From assembly GCF_027595985.1 (NCBI RefSeq), contig NC_073304.1, forward strand, positions 147,015,246 through 147,079,245: a stretch of DNA of 64,000 bases, in the 5' to 3' direction. Below are positions 46,201-55,200 of this stretch, piece by piece. The translations under genes were made by a program, and so were the position numbers. The notes under the pieces are model-generated. The model did no database searches, had not been told where the DNA came from, and worked only from the letters and a program-made list of their open reading frames with translations. This stretch comes from Sorex araneus. Its lineage: Eukaryota > Chordata > Mammalia > Eulipotyphla > Soricidae. The stretch's first letter is position 1; every line of letters starts with the position of its first letter.

Positions 46201-49200
46201 CCAGCAGTAAGGACATTGTTTTTTTTTTTGCTACCCTAATATTGTGCCCCATAATTATATGTTATTTTCATTTCAACAGTTTCTATGGGAATTAGAATTG
46301 GAGTGAAATGCCAGAGTTATTATCAGCCATCTAAGTTTCTGGTCTTGGGAGCATCCTTGCATTTTTATTCAACTAAGTATCCTGACCTTCATAGGACAAG
46401 TGACTATCCAAATATGGGACTGAATGATGACCATTAAAGAGGGCACAGGGAATTTTATGTAGAATTTAAAAAAAGAAAAGAAAAGAAATTGACTATTCTC
46501 TTTAAACATTTATAAATTAGGCTTTTGGAGGGGGTTGGGTTTTTTTTGTTTTTTTGTTTTAATGAAAATGCCTGAGAAATAGTGTATGGCTCTTACAAAG
46601 AACTTAACTAACGGTAGCTGATAACAATGTATTACCATTATCCTAGAGTGCTAATGTCTGCTCTTTGTTGGTACAAGGTTGATTTCTTGTTTTTTTACCA
46701 TCTGTCAGTGATAATGTTCAAGTACCTTTTTTGTATCTTGTAGGTCCCAGGGGAGACTCAAGGGGAGAATTATTTTACTGGGAAAAAAACTATTGAAACC
46801 GTCAAAGCAGTAAGTTGACCTATGTATTTCTTTTCCATGGATTCTCAACTCTCTGGTACCTTTTCATCAACCAAACTGCTCTTCTGTAAAAAAAAAAAAC
46901 CCAGGGTGTTTGTGGTGGTGATGTTGGCATGTTTTCTCGCCTCGTGACCAAGGGCAGGGACAGTGTCTTGGTCTCCTGAGCCTGGCCCCAGGGTTTCTCT
47001 GTGGTGCTCCTTGAGGTAACCGCTTACAATCTCACCTAACCCCAGGGCACTTTCTCTCTTCCCTGTAAAGTGAAAGGAACAAAAAAACCCAAAGGCGGCA
47101 TCCTTGGACAGTTTGTACTGTCAGCACGTCTTTATTAACCAGCTGAAGCTATTTCACGTGCTCCTTTTCTCGCAAGGCCTTCCTGTTGCCGTTTTCTGGG
47201 GTGCTGGGTGTGATTTGATGATTTCTCTTCTTTGTCATCTTTGTAGGCTGAAAGGATCATGGAGGCTATTGAGCTATACCGAGAAGAAACTGCAAAAATG
47301 AAAGAACACAAAGCCATTTGCAAGGCTGCCGGGAAAGAGGTGAGATGGCCTGGCAGCTCTCCTGACTCCCTCACAGGTGGAGGAGGAACATCATGATTTC
47401 ACTTTTTTCTAGCTCAGATTAGGGAGTGCGATAAATATCACAGAACTGTTTCCAGTTCAGGTATTAGGAGGTCACAGGCTAAAGGTGAGAGAGGACACAA
47501 GATGAGTGACGGGGATCCAAAAAGTAAACCTTGAAAGTTATGTCCCCTTGGTGGCAGGGCAATGGCTTCACAGTGGAGGTAGACAACTAGTGAGTCAACA
47601 CGCCCATTGTGATGTGTCCTGTCACTGATGACTTGGTTACAAGAAAAGGATTGAACTGGGAGGAGCTTGGCCCTAGTAAGAGGGAAGGGTAGGAAAACAG
47701 ATTCAGAGAGATAGAGATTATTGTGTTGACTAGAACCGAATTCTTTCGTGTTGGTTGGAAATGATATGACCATTTCCAATGTGGCCTAGGCTTACTCATG
47801 AGCACTGTGGAAACCAAAAAACAGACAGTGTCAGTTTCCTTCCATTTTAAGGCCTGCTTTGTTTGCTCTTTTCAAAAGTATAGAATCATGTCATGCCCTG
47901 CCTACAGCAAGCACTCGTGGGTCTGCCTTTTGAAATGACAGTGATTTCTTTTAGGTTCGTCTTCCCGTTAACCCCATCCTGATGGCATACGGCAACATCT
48001 CTGTGAGTGAATATCTGACATTTCACCTTGGGGACATTTAGGGACAGGAGAGGAAGTGGAGAAGCATTAGGATTTGAGCGTAAATTTAGTGGGATAGTCT
48101 TTTAAAAATCTCTCATCGGAGCTAGAGTAAGTAAGTGCAGGGGTGGGTAAGTCACGGTTGGCCCTGGTTGAGTCTCCAGCACCACTGGGCATCATCCCTG
48201 ACCACGGTCACATGTGGCTCGGAAACTAAGTCAAAACAAAGCAGAACCCAAAAATCCACTCCTTTCAGGGCCAAGGAGATGGCTCAGTGGGCCGAGCACC
48301 TGCTTCCTACGTGGGAGGCCCAGGTGCAATTCCCAGCACCATGTGGTCCCTAGACAGCACTGGGAATGCCGGGCTCAGTGTCTGGGCCAGACTGGGTGGT
48401 GTTTGTCAGTGCTCGCCTCACTCCTGAAGCCAGAGCCCTTTGAAGATCAATTCGCCTAAGGAACTTTGAATAGCAAGTTGAAATAAGTCTGTCAAAGGAG
48501 AGTACGAAAGAACATGTGATCATCTATAATTGATTAGAAACGTTGGATTAGTGCGGACTTAGGTGTGTCACTCCTTGACCAGTCCCTTGTGTCTGATTCT
48601 TTGTTTTCTTCAGGGGAGCTGGCCTGGGGTAAATGGTGACAGAGGTGGAGAGAGGCAGGGCTGGATCGTGAGCCCGCGTCTGACCTGCTCTAGACCCAGG
48701 CCCACCTTTCCTCTTTGGAGTGCCCTTTTTCAAGAGAAAGGGGTCCCTCCCATGTGTGTTACAGTGGGAATTAGAGAGTGTCACTAGAAGGCAATCAAGA
48801 GTGTCTCTAATGCCATTATCCTTTCTTGTAGCCTTCAGCTTATGTGCTAGAGATTTTGAAAGGAGTCAGATCCAGGTGAGTTCCAACACACACTTCCTTT
48901 GTCATCTAAAACACTTATCTAAACATGACTTAGAAATTGTCGTTGATTGGTCCCTTCCTTGGAGCTTTAAATGTGTAGAATTTTTATGAAAAGGAATCCA
49001 TTGTAAATTTACTTTTTGAGAGTAGAGCTAGAAGACTGAAAGAGGGAGAAACTTGGCAGGAAAATGGAGGGTGATATCAGTCAGTATACTGGCTCTTCAC
49101 ATTTTTTGGTATATTATTTTCTCCTGCTTTCCTCCATGAACATGCGGATTACATTATATACAATTTTATATCCTGTTCTTTTTGACAGAATACTTAAGAA

Positions 49201-52200
49201 CATGTGTACATTCTTTTCATGCTTTACAAACATGTTACCACCAGATTTATTTAAAACGTTCCATTGCACAAATAACTTATTAGATGATGAATTTGGTTTT
49301 TGCTATTATTAATACTGCTTCTGTGGACACTTTGCATATAAATATTTGTTCTCTTCTTAAGAAGAGTGCTCCTTCTGATCAGTGCCTAAACTCACTGGCT
49401 TGTTTTTTTTTTCCCCAAATTCAAAAACAGTTTATAGCAGGAACATCTTTGGTGAAATAGCGATTCTGCACGAGCTTTTTTTGAGGTTGATATTTCTAAA
49501 TGACTTTCCAGGCTTGCTTGCTCAGATGCTTAAAGACTCTTAAAATTTCTTTCCACTAGGGGTCAGAGTGATAGTGGGTAGGGCATGTGGCCAACCAGGT
49601 TTGATCCCTAGGGTCCCACGTGGTCCCTGGAGCCCCATCAGGAGTGATTCCTGAGCTCAGAACCAGGAGTAACCCCTGAGCATAGTCAGGTGTGACTCCA
49701 AAACTGATTTTTTAAAAATTAAAAATAATAAATAAATATGTGTGTGTATATATATATATATATGCATATATACATTCTAGCTATAGAAGCAAAGGGTAGT
49801 TTTTTTTTTTTGCAAAGGGTAGTTTTTTAAACTTTATTGAATCACCATGATAGACCCCTGCAAAGCTGTTCATGATTGGATTTCCGTCATACAGTATTCC
49901 AACACCCATCCTCTACCAGTGTACATTTAAAAAAAAAATTTTTTTTTTTTATTGAATCACTGTGGATAGTTACAAAGCTTTCATGTTTGAGTTTCAGTCA
50001 TACAATGATCAAACACCCATTCTTCACCAGTTCACATTTTCTACAGCCAATATCCCCAGTAATCCCACCCGTCCCATCCCTCCCCCTGCCTCTGTGGCAG
50101 ACAATTTCCCCCATACTCTCTACTCTGGGGCTTTATGGTTTGCAGTACAGATACTGAGAGGCTGTCATGTTTGGTCCTTTATTCACTTTCAGAACACATC
50201 TCCCATCCCAAACAATCCCACCAACCATCATTGACTTAGTGACCCTTTCTCTATCCCAGCTGCCTTCTCCCCCAGCTCATGAGGCAATATTCCTAGCCCT
50301 TGTCTCTACTGTCCTTGGGTGTCAGTCTCATTTTATATTCCACAAATGAGTGCAGTCCTTCTATGTCTGTTCCTCTTTCTGACTCATTTCACTTAGCATG
50401 ATACTCTCCATGGCCATCCACTTATAAGCAAATTTCATGACTTCATCTTTCCTAACAGCTGCATAGTACTCCATTGTGTAGAGGTACCAAAGTTTCTTTA
50501 ACCAGTTGTCTGTTCTTGGGTACTTGGGTTGTTTCCAGATTCTGGCTATTGTAAGCAGTGCTGGAATGAATATGCAGGTGCAGATGTCATTTCTACTGTG
50601 AATTTTTGCACCCTCAGGATATATTCCCAGAAGTGGTATTGTGGGGTCATATGGAAGCTCAATTTCTAGTTTTTTAAGGAATGCCCATATTGTTTTCCAA
50701 AAAGGCTAGGCCAGTCAGCATTCCCACCAACAATGAAAGAGAGTTCCTTTCTCTGGTTGTTCTTGTTCTTTTTGATGTATGCCAGTCTCTGTGGTGTGAG
50801 ATGATATCTCATTGTTTTTATATGCATCTCCCTGATGATTAGCGATGTGGAGCACTTTTTCATGTGCCTTTGGCCAGTTGTATTTCTTTTTTGAGGGAGC
50901 TTCTGTTCATTTCTCCTTCCCATTTTTTTTTTATGGGATTGGAGGTTTTTTCCTTGTACAATTTGCTAGTGTCTTGTATATCCTGGATATTAACCCCTTA
51001 TCAGATGGGTAGCACTGTAGCACTGTTGTCCCTGTGTTCATCGATTTGTTCAAGTGGGCACCAGTAACACCTCCATTGTGAGACTGTTTTGGGCATATCC
51101 AGTACGCCACGGGTAGCTTGCCAGGCTCTGCCATGTGGGTGGGATACTCTGAGTAGCTTGCCGGGGTATCCGAGAGGGATGGAAGAATTGAACCAGGGTA
51201 TTGGGTAAATATTATTTCCCATTCTGTGGGCTTTCTCTGTATTTTGGTCACTGTTTCTTTTGAGGTGCAGGAGCTTCTTAGTTTGATGTAGTCCCATTTG
51301 TTTATGTTTGTTTCTATTTGCTTGGTCAGTGGTGTTTCAACCTTGAAGATGCTTCAGCTTCAATATCATGAAGGGTTCTGCCTACATTTTCCTCCATGTA
51401 CCTTATGGATTCAGGTCTGATATTGAGGTCTTTTATCCACTTTGATCTGTCTTTTGTGCCTGGCGTTAGACAGATGTCAGAGTTCTTTTTTTTGCAGGTA
51501 GCTGTCCAGTTTTCCCAGCACCACTTGTTGAAGAGGCTTTCCTTGTTTTGCTTCACATTTCTTGCTCTTTTGTCAAAGTTTAAGTGGTCGTATATTTGAG
51601 AGTCTGTGGCAGAATATTCAACTCTGCTCCTTTGGTCTGCGGGTCCACCAGTGTACATTTTCCAGTACCAGTCCCAGGTTCCCTCCCATCACCCCCACCC
51701 CCTGCTTGCCTGTATGGCAGGAGTCCCACCCCACCCCTTTTCCCCATGCCCCCCTTTTGGGGTCATTGTGGTTTGCAATATTGATACTGAAAGGTTATCA
51801 AGAATATCCCTTTACCTTTTTAACTCGCAATTCTTGTCCAGCATGATCATTCCCAGCTATTACTGTCATAATGGTCTCTTCTCTATCTTACCACCTCATG
51901 GCCCCACACACACTTGTGGTTAGATCCAGCCATCATGGACCAGTCCTCCTACCCCCTGTTTTCCCTGACCATGGATATTAGTCTTCTACTATATGTATTT
52001 TTTATATCCACAAATGAACACAGTCATCCTATATCTGCCCCTCTCTTTATCACTCATTTCACTTACATGATACTCTCCATGTCCATATATTCATAAGCAA
52101 ATTTCATGACTTCATTTTTCCTGACAGCTGCATAGTATTCCATTGTGTGGATGTGCCACAGTTTGTTTATCCATTCGTCTGTTCTTTGGCACTCAGATTG

Positions 52201-55200
52201 TTTCCAGGCTGTCTAGCTGTTGTGAACAGTGCTAGAATGACCCGAGAGTGCAGTTGGTGTTTCTGCAGGGTATATTCCCAAAAGTGGTGTTGCTGAGTCA
52301 AATGGGAGCTCAATTTTAGTTTCTGGAGGAATGTCCATACTATTTTCCAAGAAGACTGGACCAGTTGGCATTCTGACCAACAATGAAGGAGAGTCTCATT
52401 GTCCCCACATCTGCGTCAGCGCTGGTTGCTCTTATTCTCTTGGATGTGTGCCAGTGTCTGTGGTGTGAGATGATATCTCATTGTTGTTTAGATTTTGTCT
52501 CGCTGATGATTAGGGATGAAGAGCATTTTCGCAAGTGCCTGTAAAAGGGGTATTGTACTTGGATTTCTTTGGGTGATTATGAAGTTAAATTTTTATCATA
52601 TTTATTGCTTGTTTCTGTTTTTTTTTTTTTAATTTTGCTCCTTTCCATCTCTTATGCTTAGTTGTATTTGTCAGTTGTTTGCTTTTAAGGCTGACTGGTC
52701 CAAAGGTGAGTCCAGGGCTAACTCCAGGGCGTGCTTGGGGACTACAGGTCAGGAACTGGGCCCCCAAGCCCCAGTCTCTCCTGTGATGTGCATGCACTCA
52801 GCCTGTTAAGCTGTGGCTCTGGGCCCCCCTTTTTACTTTACTAGTTTTTAAGAACTCTTTACATCCTTGCATGTATTTTTGGAATCTTGTTACACTTCTG
52901 GCTTTATTATTAGTTTGGCCTAATGAAAATTGGTATTTTTCTTACTAATAATACTTAAATATTCCTGAGAACAAATAAACAGGATCTATCTGAAGATAAT
53001 AATGAAATTTTACTAGAGATTTTTTTTTTTAATTCATGGAGGTGCAATACTTTACAATACATTTTTTTTCTTTTTGGGTCACACCCAGTGATGTCAGGGA
53101 TTGGGTTACTCCTGGCTTTGCACTCAAGGATCACTCCGGGTAGTGATTGGAATCGGGTGCCAGTATTGAATCCAGGTCGGCCTTTTGGAAAGCAAACGCC
53201 CTCCCCATTGTACTGGTCCTTACAATGCATTTATTAATATTAAGATTATACGTTTAAAAGATTGGTTTGTGGTGTGATCACAATGGGAATCCAATCAGTA
53301 TTTCTCATTTCCTGTTTGGAACAGATGGCATATTAGAGGTATCTTAAGGTAAGACTGCACAGCAGGGTCAGAGAGATAGTGCAGGTACAGCGCTGAGCTC
53401 AGTTTCAACCTGGCATCACATCCCTAATCCCTGGGCACAGCCAGGAGTGAGTCCTGAGCCCCCCAACAGCACCAGCAGCGACAGACCAGCCAAACGCACA
53501 GCAAAATGGAGAGATTCTCATGGGTTGTGATACTATAGCAAAATTTAGACATTTATATACGTTGCTGTCAGAATCAACCATCAGAGAAGACTCAGAGCCC
53601 TGAAGCAGACTCTTCATGTAAATGGTCTGTTAACAGTGAGAGAAAGAACTATCGGAGAAGAGATGAACTTTTTTTTTCAAAAGGGCTTTGGAGAATTTAT
53701 CAAGTCTGTTAAAATGCTGATTAGAAAACCCACAACATTTCAAAAAGAGAACCATCTAAAATATCGATGGGTGTTTAATCATGTACCCCACGATTTCATG
53801 ATTTGTAACATAAACTAAGTGAACAGGAGTCATTCAAATGGAGAAGCAGCCCACACTGTGTGGGGGTGGGGTGCGCGGGAAGTCACTCCGAGGGCTGGAG
53901 CACAGGCCGTGTGTGCAGGGGCCCTGGGTTTCGCCCTCCGGCAGCACATGATGCTCACAGTGTGGCGGGAAAGACTTCCCAGTTGACTGTTGGAAGAAAC
54001 GTGGCGTCCTGTTTGTCTGTGTCCTGCAGTGAGCTGGAAGAGTCTCTGCTCGTGCTGCCCTTCTCCTACGTCCCAGACATCCTCACACTCTTCAACGAGT
54101 TCATCCAGTGGGGCTCTGATGTCGAGCTCCTGTGCCGCTGCCTCTTCTTCCTCCTCAGGTAACAGCAGTGCCTTTCTCGGTGTAGCGACCCCAGCCACAC
54201 CTTCCCGAGGCAGCCTGTGCTTGCAGTGCAGAGCTCTGCCCTTGCTGTTTGGCGGGCTGGGTGAATCGCCAGCGCTGCTGGACATGCTTTTGTTTCTCGG
54301 GCCTTTTTCATTTTTAATCTTCCTGGGGGACCACTTGGTGGTGTTAAGGGAACATACGGGGTACCTGGGATGAAGCCTAGGTCAGCTGTGTACAAGGCAA
54401 GTGCCCTGCTGCTAGACTAGGCCCCTGGCCTGTGATGACCCATCTCTGTAAGCCGTAGGAGCGAGGGCTGCTTTTCAGGTCTTTAGGTTACCATTAAGCA
54501 GAGATGCTCTGGTCAGGGCCTTTTGATGGTTTCTCATATTCGTTGTTTCGTGATAACCATTTAAAGCTTTTGAACTTCTTTAGAACTATTAAAGCTGTTT
54601 AAAGGTTTTGTCATATCCTCAGAGCAGCATTTTAAGAGTAAATAGGTTTGTTTTTCAGGTTACAGCAAATAGGAATAGGAAGGTAAAGGCAGGTATACAA
54701 GGTATACAAGGGTACTGAAAAACATGGAGTCCAGTTTTGTTCATGGATTATTTTAAGTAGCACTGTAGCATTGTTGTCCAGTTCATCGATTTGCTTGAGC
54801 AGACACCAGTAGCACCTCCATTGTGAAACTTGTTACTGTTTTGGGCATATCCAGTACGCCACAGGTAGCTTGCCAGGCTCTGCCATGCAGGCAGGATACT
54901 CTCAGTAACTTGCTGGGCTCTCCTAAAGGGACAGAGGACTCAACCTGGGTCGGCTACATGCAAGGCAAATGCCCTACCTACTGTGCTATCGCTCCAGTCC
55001 AGATTATTTTAAGTTTGAAGAATTTTTATCTGAACCCCATCAAATGTGGTGCGGTAATTATAGAGAATGGGTAGGGGGTGTTTTATGATGTCGCGCCGCC
55101 GCAAAAGCAGCTGCGCTATCCAAGAATATGTTATCTGTAAGACTCGGCACGAGCTCATGGGGAGCAGCCTTAAGCATGGTAGCGGTTTGGTTGTGGAGGT

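Larger units (their letters stand above)
49822..52545 (-). mobile_element. Old L1, antisense, interrupted by a younger L1
   Basis: The 3' end lies at 49822-49928 and the rest at 51661-52545, covering the 3' UTR and the C-terminal ORF2 region on the minus strand. The two halves join at ACCAGTGTACATTT, which is duplicated on both sides of the inserted L1. Confidence 0.88.
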
